From Neoarius graeffei (taxonomy: Eukaryota; Chordata; Actinopteri; Siluriformes; Ariidae), in NCBI RefSeq assembly GCF_027579695.1, contig NC_083570.1:5859001-5923000 (forward strand): a stretch of 64,000 nucleotides of DNA, read 5' to 3'. Of this stretch, positions 44,971-56,264 are shown in pieces. The translations under genes and the position numbers were made by a program. The number at the start of each line of letters is the position of its first letter. The first letter of the stretch is position 1. A model generated the notes under the pieces. That model was given only the letters and a program-made list of their open reading frames with translations, made no database searches and was not told the origin of the DNA.

Positions 44971-45836
44971 ATGACTGTAGTCAGCAGTGAATTTCAGTTA
45001 TTTCAACAGGTAAAAAAGGACTAAGCGGCTCCAATCTATCAAATATCTATTAAAGTTATGACTGTTTGATCCAGATAAAAGCTGCTCTAGACTTTGACTA
45101 TAAACTGCGATATACAGCTTTAAGACGCTGTTTATCTACTTTAGAAGTTTGTGCCTTTTTGAAATGGACACTATTTGCGCTGGAATTTATGGACAGCAAC
45201 GTTTGTCTGGTTGATTTTTATTCGACTAATTTAACATGAATTCGTTGTTCACAGTGTAGAATTATCAGGGAAAAAATAGGGTGCGATACTGAGTTCAATC
45301 TTTTCAAATTTTACCCATCAACAATCCTGGAAATGCCTAATGGATGTGAATTATCACAAAGAATGATGCATGCACTGATGGCTGGCTTGTTTAAATCGCT
45401 CGCAAACTCGCTTTATAAGCAGCTTCAATAAACATTTATATTCTAATATGCGGAGTAGTTAGAAAAGTTCCCGGCGGCGGCGAGTTGACACAGTGCTGTC
45501 ATATACACTTGGCTTTGTTTCTTCCCTTCTGAGCGTCGGTCAGGCTCTCTCTGGAGGGCGGAGCCACATCTGGCGCGTCTTCCGGTTGGCTGTCGGCGCT
45601 GTCTGGCAGCGTCACGTGCGGGGGAAGGGGCGGTCAGAAACAGGGCAGTGTCACGGTCACGTGCAATCGGTAAACTTGTGGATGGGTAAAGCTTGAATTC
45701 AGATGATGAAATAAAAAGTTATGAGTGGGTTAGCATTTATAAATTCCAATGTAGATTAAAATAATGTCTATCTATTATGTTGCATTGAACTGGAATAGCC
45801 CTTTATGTGCTGTTCAGCGCCATGAAAACCTAAATG

Positions 45837-46180
45837 ATGTCCAGATTCTGGAATGCGAGTAAAATATTGATGCGTTTGATATTTTGCTTAAATTAAGTGA
45901 AGTCAACTCACCTTTGTTTATATAGCGCTTTACACATAATGCAGTATATAGTGTGTGACAGAGAGAGAGAGATGCTTATGGAACTGATCAGCCTACAAAT
46001 ACAAATAAAAATGTATTTTCTTTATCACCTTTTCTCGATAAAGAAAAAGATACCACATTGCTTTGAATATGATTGGTTGAAGTGGCTCTCATCAAGAAAA
46101 CTGGCCAATGACAACTGTGCGCGCGCCTTCTTTTTTGAAAATCCGTCAGTTGGATCCGGCAGAGCGATCGGTAGATCTCT
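45837..46180. other. flank of the right arm; nothing recognised
   Basis: Contains TTTATATAGCGCTTTACA, common in fish repeats, and a short (GA)n. No gene supported. Confidence 0.35.
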
Positions 46181-47376
46181 ATGGCTCTGGATACGGCGCG
46201 AGCGTCAGTCGGCAGTGTTGCCAGATTGCGCGGTTTTGAATTCTACTTTGCGGGCATAAAATGGCTTGGGCTGGCTGACAAAATTTGGGCGGGTTTGACG
46301 TTAGTTCGGCGGGTTTTTATCAGATTGGTTTCACTCCCACTAGAAAGCAGAGATGGGAGAGAATGTAAACACCTAAGCCGAATGATGTTCTTGAATATGC
46401 GAAGGAAATCAGGAAAAACAGCTCTCTTTGGTCAACTGAGGCAAGTCAGAGACCAAGTTTACCCAGCACCCCTTAGGTATTTTAAACAACCAAAATCGAG
46501 CATTGGCCTAAATTAATCATTAACAATAAACATTAATCTCATTCAGTATTATTTAAACAAAAAAAATGTCGATGTAACTGTAAGACTAATATGAATGTGT
46601 GTAATGTAGTGCAGAAACTGAACTCATAAACTAGTAAATAAGAATGACGCAATCCATTCTCCATTTTCTCTTCTCATGTTACATTCAGCCATGCATCGGA
46701 GCCTCACTTTTTTTTAATTGAAGTATATAAAACAGGTACAATCTAACAAATCCACAAAAATCAGGATAACAGATGAAGAAAATACATGGATGTAGACAAA
46801 AATAAATTAAGCAGAATAACTAGGCCTATAAAATTAATAAAACAAAAAAGATAAATAAATAAAAAATAAATAACCTCAGCAATGCAGATGTTAGATATGC
46901 ATCGTAGCCTAACATAGCCTACATAATATTATGCGTGTGCGCCACTTACTGGTGCATGTAGGATTCAGAACACAGCAGATGATTGCAGAGTTATAATCTG
47001 ATTGAACCACACGGAGCCGAGTACCAGACAGCAGATTCTTCACCTCCAGCACTGACGGGCTCATGCTGTTATTTGTTCAATTAACAAATAGTATACTGGA
47101 CTTTAGCTCCATATTTTTACTTTACAAGATAGGCATCAAGTACATTTTACATTTTGGGCTGTTTTAAGTGCATGTTGGCGGGTTTTGAACATATTTTGGG
47201 CTGGAAAACGTCAGCAGTATCTGGCAACCCTGTCAGTCGGTCCACTAGTGGACTATCTGAGCACTAATGGATTACCTGGATTATTACCTGGATTATTTTA
47301 CATCTGCTTGCCATTTTATTTTGACCGAATCCGAGTTGTGGGATTTCGACGGAGAACAAAAACAGTAACTGCTTGA
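46181..47376 (+). pseudogene. unrecognised first exon interrupted by a hAT element
   Basis: ATG at 46181 opens MALDTARASVG. After the hAT insert (46213-47232) and one copy of its 8-bp duplication, the same frame continues GPLVDYLSTNGLPGLLPGLF and then YICLPFYFDRIRVVGFRRRT, to a possible GT donor near 47367. The uninterrupted frame would be about 58 codons. I do not recognise the protein. Its 5' side is GC-richer than the surroundings and could be a promoter. Confidence 0.35.
46213..47232. mobile_element. non-autonomous hAT element with 8-bp target duplication
   Basis: Ends CAGTGTTGCCAGAT and ATCTGGCAACCCTG are inverted; TCAGTCGG flanks both sides (46205-46212, 47233-47240). The 1020-bp interior is AT-rich without a transposase. 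It belongs to a different hAT subfamily from the elements at 6685 and 37225, but its ends resemble those at 37106. Confidence 0.92.
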
Positions 47377-47479
47377 TTAATGGATATTTATTCACTTAAT
47401 GAATACCTAGCAATACATCCAAGTTGGAATGAATCAACATTTATGTTAAGTTCCATGTACTTATATACATACTATATAA

Positions 47480-48340
47480 ATTCACTGATACTTCTCATTC
47501 TAATTCCAGAGACGCTCGTCAAGGCAAGGTGATGATGCTTATTTTCATGCAGTTATATGCTAAGAAAAACAGTGTATGAATATTATATTCCATTTCTTTC
47601 AGGTCCCGTATATGGACGAAATACCACAAAATACTACACACTGGACTTTGATATCAAACTGCTTTGAAGATTTTTACATTAGCTCCCCCCTAAATTACAC
47701 AGAAATACAGTATATGATAAGGCTTATGCTTGTCTTGGAGAGATGTTACAGAGATGTTATATTTGGCCTTATGTATGTGTGTTATGTATGTGTAACTGCC
47801 TGTTTATTTCTTAATATTTTTACATTCTCATTTCCAACACTGATAACTGCTAATGATGAGAAATTTGCTTATATTTTTTGTAGATCAAGCGTTTAAACAA
47901 GGTTTACGGCAGAGAACAGGCACCCAACGGAGAGACAAGTCTACCATTAGTAAGTATCCACTGCGATATATAAGGCAAGATATTAGTCAATGTTATCCAC
48001 TATCCCTTACATTATGATGGAGATCTGTAAGTGTAGACAAATCTTTTAAAGCCTTGGTGGAAAAGTCAAAGTGTTTTGCTCCAAGAGCTGGAAATACAAA
48101 CAAGTCATCAGTTACAACTCACATGGGCCTCTCAGTTGGCGGTCTTTTCACACGTGACTTTTGCTTCACTTCTGCCGCAAATGTGTGTGGTGATTTGTGT
48201 GCATGTGATTCTTTTTCACATTTACAATCGATACAGACACAACTCTCCGCACAGATTTGTAAATAGTTTTACCGTGAGCCGAAGTCACGCTCCTTCCGGT
48301 GTGCCCCATGGGGCCTTATTTCAGAAAAGGTTTGTATGGC
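47480..48340 (+). other. exon-like pieces, unrecognised
   Basis: A short piece between CAG and GTGATG at about 47510-47530, a longer open frame from 47604 (VPYMDEIPQNTTHWTLISNC), and a 60-nt piece from about 47884 that ends at GTAAGT (47951). Splice-like borders suggest remains of a multi-exon gene downstream of the exon at 46181. No domain is recognised and phases could not be reconciled with confidence. Confidence 0.25.
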
Positions 48341-48344
48341 AGTC

Positions 48345-49275
48345 AGTGGTGAGAGACAAATTATTTCTTGAGCCTGTTTGAATTGAGCCGTGAATCACAC
48401 ATATGATGTTTGTCAATTTAAAAGATAATTTTATAAGTAAAGAAAGTCGTAGCTTGTTGTATATATAGTAAAGAACCATCGTCATTAACAGCGACATAGC
48501 CGTTAGCTCGACACATAATGAGGGGAAAAGTATTAAAAGAGATGAAAATGACTACAAGTCTGCTGTTGTTGAGAGCTGCAGCAGTGTGAAAGAAGAGTTA
48601 GTCAGTTAAAGGGGTAGTTCGGATCTTTTGATATGAAGCTGTATGACATCCTTATTAGCAGTGTCGTGCATCAACAGTGACTTTCCCCCTACTGCGTCCT
48701 GTGAGCAGAGTTCCGGCCGGTTTTGGTGTTGAAATGCCGCCTGCCAACCTATGCTGCCGACAGCCGCACCTGTTTACAGTGTGTACAGTGTTCACACGGT
48801 TTTGTGATACAAATGTATTACTCTTTTGAATGCATATTGTTTTGAGAAGCAAAACGCTTTATTTTCGCGACCCCAGCCAACCAGCCGGAACTACGTATTT
48901 CAACACCAAGACCGGGCCGGAACTCTGCTCACAGGACGCAGTCGGGGGAAAGTCACTGTTGATGCACGACACTGCTAATAAGGATGTCATACAGCTTCGT
49001 GTCAAAAGATCCGAACTATCCCTTTAAGTCCATGAGAGCTGCTTGTAGGACTGGTTTTCTGTGAATGCTGAACAAGACAACGTCACTTATGTGAGTTGTC
49101 TTTATAATTGCATATTTTCACAGGCTTTTACTTCAATAGTTTCACAATAAACTTCGACTTCCCTGACTAGCAAACTTATCTTTTAAATCGACAACATCGA
49201 TATACTGTATTTGTGAATCAAGGCTCAATTCAAACAGGATCAAAACATAATTTGTCTCTTTCCATTAACAATACA
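48345..49275. repeat. inverted repeat around a TTAA MITE
   Basis: About 100 bp at 48345-48450 (GAGACAAATTATTTCTTGAG, CCTGTTTGAATTGAGCC) is mirrored, with mismatches, at 49165-49275. The two arms enclose the MITE at 48610-49023. It may be an older fold-back element with a younger MITE in its core. Confidence 0.55.
48610..49023. mobile_element. TTAA-flanked MITE
   Basis: Ends AGGGGTAGTTCGGATCTTTT and AAAAGATCCGAACTATCCCT are inverted and flanked by TTAA (48606-48609, 49024-49027). The inverted repeats run for about 150 bp with mismatches. TTAA duplications are shared by piggyBac and Kolobok; the length (414 bp) and lack of any frame mark it as non-autonomous. Confidence 0.88.
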
Positions 49276-49439
49276 TACATACATGTCTTCTCACTAATGA
49301 ACAATCAGCGTTATCCTGTTTTTATTTCAGTCTGAAAGACACAAAATCCGTTGCTAATTTTGTGTTTTAAAGAAACAAACTAAGTTTGTCTCTCACTTGC
49401 AGTTTTAAACAGACTAAATATGTTTGAAAGAAAAGAAGT

Positions 49440-50150
49440 TTGTTTGTCCTGCCAGAGGTGGGATTCAAACCCCATATCAGGTTTAATCAATTAAACCATA
49501 GGGTGTAGTGACACACTTATGGCTTTTATTTTAGAAAGTTGCAAAAAAAAAGAAAAAAAAAAGGTCACACCCCCAAATAGCAAACTGCAAACTCCTCCTG
49601 GTTGTTTAAATAAATGGTAAAAATCTACTTTTTATAGTAAGGACATTTCAGTAGATCTTACTTTTTCCTTTCCCCCCCACCAGATGCACCAAAGATCCAG
49701 CTGATTTCTGGCAGTTTGGAGGAGGATTCTTCTTCTGCTACGTTGCACTGTCACTTCAGATTCATCGATCTTTTGTGGTATGTTTTGATTTTGCTTAGTA
49801 GTACACTGTATATTTAGGGTTCTAAATCAAGAATGTAATGCTTGTCCACAAATACTACAAATATTATCAGAACGACAGTATACAGAGCCCCCAGGGGTCA
49901 GGAGAATGATGTGGAAAACAAAACTGAAATGGAAAATGCAAGCTAAAAAACAACAGAGCACAACCCCCTCAGCCCAAAAGCTCTCCACCTGTTTCAAAGG
50001 TGAGATAGTACCATTAACAGAGAAGATACACATATGGAGAAATAGAATTTTTAGTTTTTCATTTCCTCCTGGGGGGTCTGAAGAACTGTGTGTGAATAAT
50101 TGGTTGATAATGTAAATGTACAACTCAATACATTAATTAAAGGGGTTTTA
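49440..50150 (+). other. exon-like pieces, unrecognised
   Basis: 49684-49777 lies between a strong acceptor (TTTCCTTTCCCCCCCACCAG) and a GTATGT donor and is open in one frame (APKIQLISGSLEEDSSS). 49911-50010 is open (MMWKTKLKWKMQAKKQQ) up to a GTGAGA. These may be exons of an unknown gene or of a decayed transposon; no family is recognised. Confidence 0.25.
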
Positions 50151-50199
50151 GAATCAACAGTGGTGTGTATTTTATTTGTAATTAAGTTCAAGTTGAGAA

Positions 50200-50580
50200 T
50201 AATTAACAGTGAAAATATTTAGGGTTTTTGTTTGGCAGTCGTACCTGCCAGTCATACAGTTTTTTAAGGTGGTTTTTAAGGTGTATTAAAGGAGTTTGAT
50301 CATAATAATTTAGCAAAAATCTGTAGAATAACAGTATTTTTCTGCAGAACTCTTAGCATTGTCACTTTATTAAAAGTGTTTGATCGTAATAATTTAGGAA
50401 AAATATGTAAAATAATGGTATTTTTCTGCAGACCATTTAATGAAAAGTTCTGTAAAAGTAATGTTTCTGGGCTTAATTTGAATTTGGATAGTTTACCTTA
50501 ATTTTACGGTTTTTGTTTGGCAGCCGTAGCTGCCAGTCATTGACCGTTTTTTGACAGGTTTTTTTTTTATTTTACAGTGT
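50200..50580 (+). repeat. short degenerate tandem repeats
   Basis: GGTTTTTGTTTGGCAG(T/C)CGTA occurs at about 50224 and 50510; AGTATTTTTCTGCAGA-type blocks occur at about 50330 and 50418. It is worn, non-coding and of unknown class. Confidence 0.45.
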
Positions 50581-50699
50581 GGGACAACATTTCTCTTTCA
50601 AAACTACAGCAATTGGTCTCCTCAGTTCCCAAACGTTTACAGAGCGTTGTTAAAAGAAGAGGTGATGCAACACAGTGGTAAACACGCCCCTGTCCTTTC

Positions 50700-50900
50700 T
50701 TGAAATCTGTTGCTGACATCAAATTCAAAATGAGCATTTATTAAAAAAACAATAAAATTTCTCAGTTTCAGCATTCAATCTGTTGTCTTTGTCCTATTTT
50801 CAATGAAATATCGGGTTTCCATGATTTGCAAATTATCGCATTCTGTTTTTATTTTCAGTTTACAGAGCGTCCCAAATTTTTTGGAATTGGTATTGTATTT
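50700..50900. repeat. end of a common fish DNA repeat
   Basis: TTTCTCAGTTTCAGCATTC, then GGTTTCCATGATTTGCAAAT and AGCGTCCCAAATTTTTTGG. This is the terminal sequence of a high-copy non-autonomous repeat that I recall from teleosts. Only one end is present. Confidence 0.45.
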
Positions 50901-51474
50901 GTCAGTGTACAAAATGACATCATACTTTTTATCCATTTATATCTACATTTAATGTTGTGGAACATCCATGAAATGAGTTAGATCCTGTTGTCACTTACGT
51001 TATAGCAGCTATAAGTGAGTCGTTCCCTCACCAGCCTCCTTTTTTCTCTCTCTCGAAATTAACAAGACAAAAAACAGATCTTGTTGTGTATCGTGAAGAC
51101 GTCACACTGCATGAATAAGCAGTGAATCTAACAATGATTCCAAAATGTTGCACATAATATGGACTGAACATCTATTTACAGTCAGAATCGACTTGTTCAG
51201 CTCCCAAATGGCTCGTCACTGTTTGTTTTTTGCTCCTCTTTTGCCGAATTACATACAGCTGAAATTGTTTCATTCAGTGATTCAGAAAATATACAATCAA
51301 GCTTCAGTTATCAAGGTGGTGCAAATGTGCAGGAAGTCCAGCTAACATCAGTGCACTAATGTTCTGGTGCTGATCCATTATGAAGACTTGGAGAGAAAAG
51401 AGAGAGAGAGAGGTTGTATTGAATTGTATTAAATGCATGTTGTGTTTCATTTAATCAAATTTACTTTTTTAATA
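50901..51474. other. no gene recognised
   Basis: AT-rich sequence with a short GA run near 51393. Nothing coding is supported. Confidence 0.4.
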
Positions 51475-51625
51475 GAACCTTATAAATCCAGGTTTATCTG
51501 TGAGTTTGGGATTTTTATTCAAATATTACAGTCAAAGCTTTGCAGAATAAAAGATAAGAGCACAGGAGAATAAAGTTTCCCCCAGTGATGGAGTTTCTGT
51601 GCTGAACTCATTTTCAGACAGAAGC
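51475..51625 (-). mobile_element. 3' end fragment of the Tx1/L1 LINE
   Basis: Reverse complement of about 11490-11640 (AACCTTATAAATCCAGGTTT ... GCTGAACTCATTTTCAGACAG). It stops at the Tc1 element's flank. Confidence 0.75.
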
Positions 51626-51663
51626 TTTTAATACTGAGGTCAGGATGTCAGCAAGCTGCTGTA

Positions 51664-53270
51664 CAGTGTCTTGCAAAAGTATTCATCCCCCCTGGTGTTT
51701 GTCCTGTTTTGTAGCGTTTCAAGCTGGAATTAAAATGGATTTTTGGAGGATTAGCACCATTTGATTTACACAACATGCTGACTACTTTAAAGGTGAAAAT
51801 TGTTGTTTTATTGTGACACAAACAATAATTAAGATATAAAAAACAGAAATCTGGAGTGTGCATACCCCCTTTCGTGGGAAACCCCTAAATAAGAGCTGCT
51901 CCAACCAATTCACTTCATAAGTCACATGATTAGTTGATTAAGATCCACTTGTGTACAATCAAAGTGTCACATGATCTGTCACATGACATCCGTATAAATC
52001 AACCTGTTCTGGAAAGACCCTGACTCTGCAACATGAAAACCAAGGAGCCTCCAAACAGGTCAGAGACAAAGTTGTAGAGAAGTATAGATCAGGATTGGGT
52101 TATAAAAAAATATCCCAAACTTTGAATATCCCACAGAGCACCATTCAATCCATTATAGTAAAATGGAAAGAATATGGCACCACTACAAACCTGACAAGAG
52201 AAGGCCCCGCCCACCAAAACTCACAGACCAGGCAAAGAGGGCATTAATCAGAGATGCAACAAAGACACCAAAGATAACACTCAAGGAGCTGCAAAGATCC
52301 ACAGCGGAGATGGGAATATCCGTCCATAGGACCACTTTAAGCCGTACACTCCACAGAGTGGGACTTTATGGAAGAGTGGCCAGAAAAAAGCCATTGCTTA
52401 CAGAAAAATATAATAATAAGAAAACATGTTTGCAGTTTGCCCAACAGCATGTGGCATACTCCGCAAACAAATGGAAGAAGATTCTCTGGTCAGATGAGAC
52501 TAAAATTGGTCTTTATGGCCATCATGGGAAATGCCAAGTGTGGCGCAAACCCAACATCCTGAGAAGACCATTCCTACAGTGAAGCATGGTGGTGGCAGCA
52601 TCATACTGTGGGGATAGTTTTCATATGCAGGGACAGAAAAACTGGTCAGGACTGAAAGAAAGATGGATGGCACTAAATACAGGGCAATTCTGGACGAAAA
52701 CCTGTTTGAGTCAGTCAGAGGTTTGAGACTGAGATGAAGGTTCACGTTCCAGCAGGACAATGATCCTAAACATTCTGCGAAAGCTACACTGGAGTGGTTT
52801 AAAGGGAAACATTTAAATGTCTTGGAATGGCTTCAACAAAGCCCAGACCTCAAACCAATTGAGAATCTGTGGCATAACTTGAAGATTGCTGTACACCAAC
52901 GCAACCCATCTAACTTGAAGGAGTGTGAGCAGTTTTGCCTTGAGGAATGGGCAAAAATCCCAGTGGCTAGATGTGCTAAGCTAACAGGGACATACCCCAA
53001 GAGATTTGCAGCTGTAATTGCAGCAAAAGGTGGCTCCACAAAGTATTGACTTTGGGGGGTGAATACCTATTCACACTCCAGATTTCTGTTTTTTCACCTT
53101 AATTATTGTTTGTGGCACAATAAAACAACAATTTTCACCTTTAAAGTGGTTGGCATGTTGTGTAAATCAAATGGTGCTAACCCCCCCAAAAAAATCCATT
53201 TTAATTCCAGCTTGTAATGTGACAAAACAGGACAAACACCAAGGGGGATGAATACTTTTGCAAGACACTT
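51664..53270 (+). mobile_element. Tc1-family transposon, inactive
   Basis: About 210-bp inverted repeats start CAGTGTCTTGCAAAAGT and lie between TA dinucleotides (51662-51663, 53271-53272). The transposase remains show the Tc1 paired-type DNA-binding part (LTREGPPPKLTDQAKRALIR, with frame changes), FQ/QQH...[16 protein letters not shown] (first Asp), [10 protein letters not shown] (second Asp, about 52750) and [15 protein letters not shown] (Glu, about 52846). It ends AAKGGSTKY at 53049. All three DDE residues survive, but at least two frame changes and stops (for instance after RRPFLQ at 52582) kill it. Confidence 0.92.
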
Positions 53271-53371
53271 TATAATGGTGCAAGGAATTGATCCAGAAGG
53301 TGGCAGCAATGCAATAATAAGGATGCTGACTGCCTTTCAACACAAGAAAGAAGAAGCAGCAGACAGGAAGT

Positions 53372-55050
53372 GTGAAACCTTCAGGTGTGTTAGTAAATCT
53401 CAAGTGGGGTATTGACAAAGAAACAATTATCATTCTCTATAAATCTTTAATTTTATCATGTCTTGATTATGGTTGGGAAGTTTATGATACTGCATGTATT
53501 TCTAGGAAAAGACAATTAGATGTTATTCAAAATCAATGCCTTAGAATCTGCACTGGTGTTCTTCAATGTACTCCTATCTCTGTTTTGGAGATAGACTGCT
53601 CGATTATACCTTTGGACCTAAGAAGAGAATTCAAACAAACTCAAAGTGCAATTAAATATAGATCTTTTGAAGATCATCCAACAAAAAAAATGTTTTTTTT
53701 TTTAGCAGAACAAAATTGTGACCATCTTCACTTTCGTCCTATATTTTCTAAAGTTGTTCATTTGGTTAATAGTCTTCCGGTTCCAGCTTGTAATCCTTTG
53801 GTTGATCCTTTTCCATTCTGGGAATCCCAATCTCCAAAAGTTGACTTGGATTTAGTCGTTAAAATCTCTAAACAAGAGGATAGTAGTTGCTACATGTTGT
53901 AATCGGCATTAGAACACATTCAACTCAAATACAATCAACACTTAGATATATTTACTGATTGTTCAAAAAAAAAAAGATTTTGATTGTGCATCTGGCATTG
54001 TAATTCCAAGTCAAAATATTCAAAAAGATTATAAAATCTCAAATGGTACTATTTCTAGAGCTGAGTGACTAGCAATTACAAATGCTTTGGAACTTCTTAT
54101 TGATAAACCTTGCTTTCAAAGTGTGATATTTTCTGATATTCCTTGTCTGCCTTCCAAAAAATCAAAAGGAAGATAATGACACAGAATTATTAGCTTTCCG
54201 ATATTTTATGTACAAGTTTTATCTTATGGGTGGTAAGGTTGTTTTTTGTTGGATTCCAGCTCATGTGGGTATTAAAGGAAATGAAATGGCTGATAAATTG
54301 GCCAAAAGATCAGTAAATAAAACCTATTATGAGATTCATTACCCTTTTACCACTTCTGATATTACAAAACATATCAAAGATGCTATTTTTACAATATGGC
54401 AAGACGGATGGGAAAATTGCCAAACTGGTAGATTCTTCAACCAACTTGAACCAAATATTGCAACACATACCACATATTCTGACAGGAACAAACACAGGAG
54501 AATTACAAGACTGAGATTTGGAAAATATCTACTGAATGATACACAAAAGCAAAGGGGAGTCCCATATACGTTTTCGTACCTTGGGGGAGTGCCTGTTAGA
54601 GAGCACACTTGTCCTGGGCCATCGGCATAGTGAGGTAGGGTGGCCAGTTCCTTTCCTCGCCGCCTTTAACTTCCCCAGTGTTTTCACCAGGTCCCCATTC
54701 ACTGCTGGGTGGACAGGGAGCGAGCCCCAGATCCCTGTCGAGCCGAGGCTCGAACCAGGGACCATTCGCTTAGCGGTCAAGCGCTCTAACCACTTGGCCA
54801 CCTGCGCTCCAAATGGTACACAATTTCTTTAAAAAAAAACAAAAAAAACTCCAATCAGTGTCCAACTTGTGGTGTAAAAGAATGTCAAACACCTGCTTCT
54901 AGATTGTATCAAATATCCAAACTTGCATGATAAAATTATTCAAAAAATGAGAAATAAACAATTAGATATTAAAATTAAAAACATACTTTTACATAAAGAA
55001 TTTTATGATGACATAAGTTTATTATTGAAAAAGAAATAAAATTAATTTTC
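53372..55050 (+). mobile_element. I-clade-like LINE 3' half with RNase H domain
   Basis: RT thumb region (ILYKSLILSCLDYGWEVYDT, RKRQLDVIQNQCLRICTGV; 53414-53560), then RNase H blocks: FTDCSKKK (about 53950), GTISRAE and WIPAHVGIKGNEMADKLAKR (54250-54310). A C-terminal zinc-knuckle-like region follows (about 54850-55030: C..CGV.E..H.LLDC.KYP), and the element ends in an A-rich tail. RNase H in a LINE ORF2 is found in the I, R1 and LOA groups; in fish the I/Nimb group is the likely source. It is 5'-truncated and has frame changes. Confidence 0.8.
54600..54810 (-). mobile_element. tRNA-derived SINE inserted in the I-like LINE
   Basis: The minus strand begins GGAGCGCAGGTGGCCAAGTG then GTTAGAGCG (A box) and has CTGGTTCGAGCC (B box) 40 nt on, the pol III promoter of a Ser-like tRNA head. 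A unique body follows (CAGGGATCTGGGGCTCGC). It splits the LINE coding region; target duplication not read with certainty. Confidence 0.75.
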
Positions 55051-56264
55051 AAAAAAAAAAAGAAACTTGTATTTAATGTGTGTGTGCTTGGTCACAATAT
55101 GTGAACTAGTAGTTCCAATCCTGAAAGGACGCCAAATCGCTTCGAATGGGAGCGTCCCTAAAAGAAGCTCAAGTTAGTAAATCTCCTCAGCTGTGAGCCG
55201 TGTTTATTCTGGATAGATCTCCTGTTGATGATCTCGCCTCATCTCTGCCTTTCCCTTTGATTTTAATGATATTTCTGGTGGATGGGGTTTGAACCCTGCA
55301 CTGACTGGGATTAGATAAAGTCTTGTGTTAACACAAATAGCAGATTTCTTTCTTCTGCCTTTCAGGAGATTCATTTCAGTCTGTTAACAATGGTAAAATG
55401 ACCCGTGTCAGTGTGGGTTTCCTCCTGGTTCTCCAGTGTTCTCCAACTTCTCAAAGACACATCTAATGACTGATTGAGGCAACTCAGGATCTCTGATCCC
55501 AAACATATTCATCGACTGATTTCATTTCCATCTCAACAATCTGTTCATGAGAAAGAATTCTTCATCAAACCAGAATAATGTTCTTGATAAAACATGATGT
55601 CAGGAATAAAACAGGATGAGGCATGCTGCTCCAGGAAACTAATCTGCGATGAGGTGGTGGGATGTGACCCAACACAAAGTGGATTAGTTTCCATTAACAG
55701 CACGTCATGAAGGGTTCAGGCACTCGTGAAGGCTGGAGTGCTCATACTGAGTGAAATGGAGATTATGTTTAATAAAGATCCACTTTTGTGATTTTTATTA
55801 GCAATAAACAATGCAAAATCAATAAAATACGGTTTTCCTTCCTGACAGCTGCGTCCTCCTCACTTTTAAAATGGCTCCAACATTCTTTAGGGATGAAGAT
55901 CAGTTTAAAGATGTCACGAGGAAAAAGCTGTTCAAGTGAAACAATTGTAATTTATCAACAAGGCTGAAAGTTGTGCTTGAGGTGTCAGTAGGTGGAAAAG
56001 TCCTGAAAATTAAGATCCATTCTGTGAGTATTTCATGAAATTAATCCTAATCAGTGCAGCTACATGGGTTATATTTCTGCACTGAAGGGAGATGAAATGG
56101 TTAATAGAGGAGTGTTCATGATCTCTCTGTGTTTGTGCTCCTCCTCTCGCATTATCTCTCTTTCACAGACACAGGACCAGGAGGTCACGCCTCATTTCAG
56201 AGAAAACAAAACTAACCCCTCTCTCTCTCTCTGTCTCTCTCACTCAGTGTGTGAGTTCAGGAAG
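55051..56264. other. 5' flank of right TRIM
   Basis: From about 56020 on it matches the 5' flank of the left TRIM gene (GGTTATATTTCTGCACTGAA). The rest (55051-56020) is unique AT-rich sequence without a supported gene. A (CT)n run precedes the start codon. Confidence 0.45.

Larger units (their letters stand above)
42921..45836 (-). repeat. right arm of the 2.9-kb inverted repeat
   Basis: Reverse complement of 201-3136. It carries the second BTG-like gene on the plus strand. The arms differ by single bases, short indels, the (GA)n length and a 17-nt block, which points to a fairly recent event or to gene conversion. Confidence 0.93.

Noticed and set aside
49440-49515. Possible tRNA on the minus strand (GGTTTGAATCCCACC resembles a B box)
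   Set aside because: No A box at the right distance and no cloverleaf could be drawn.
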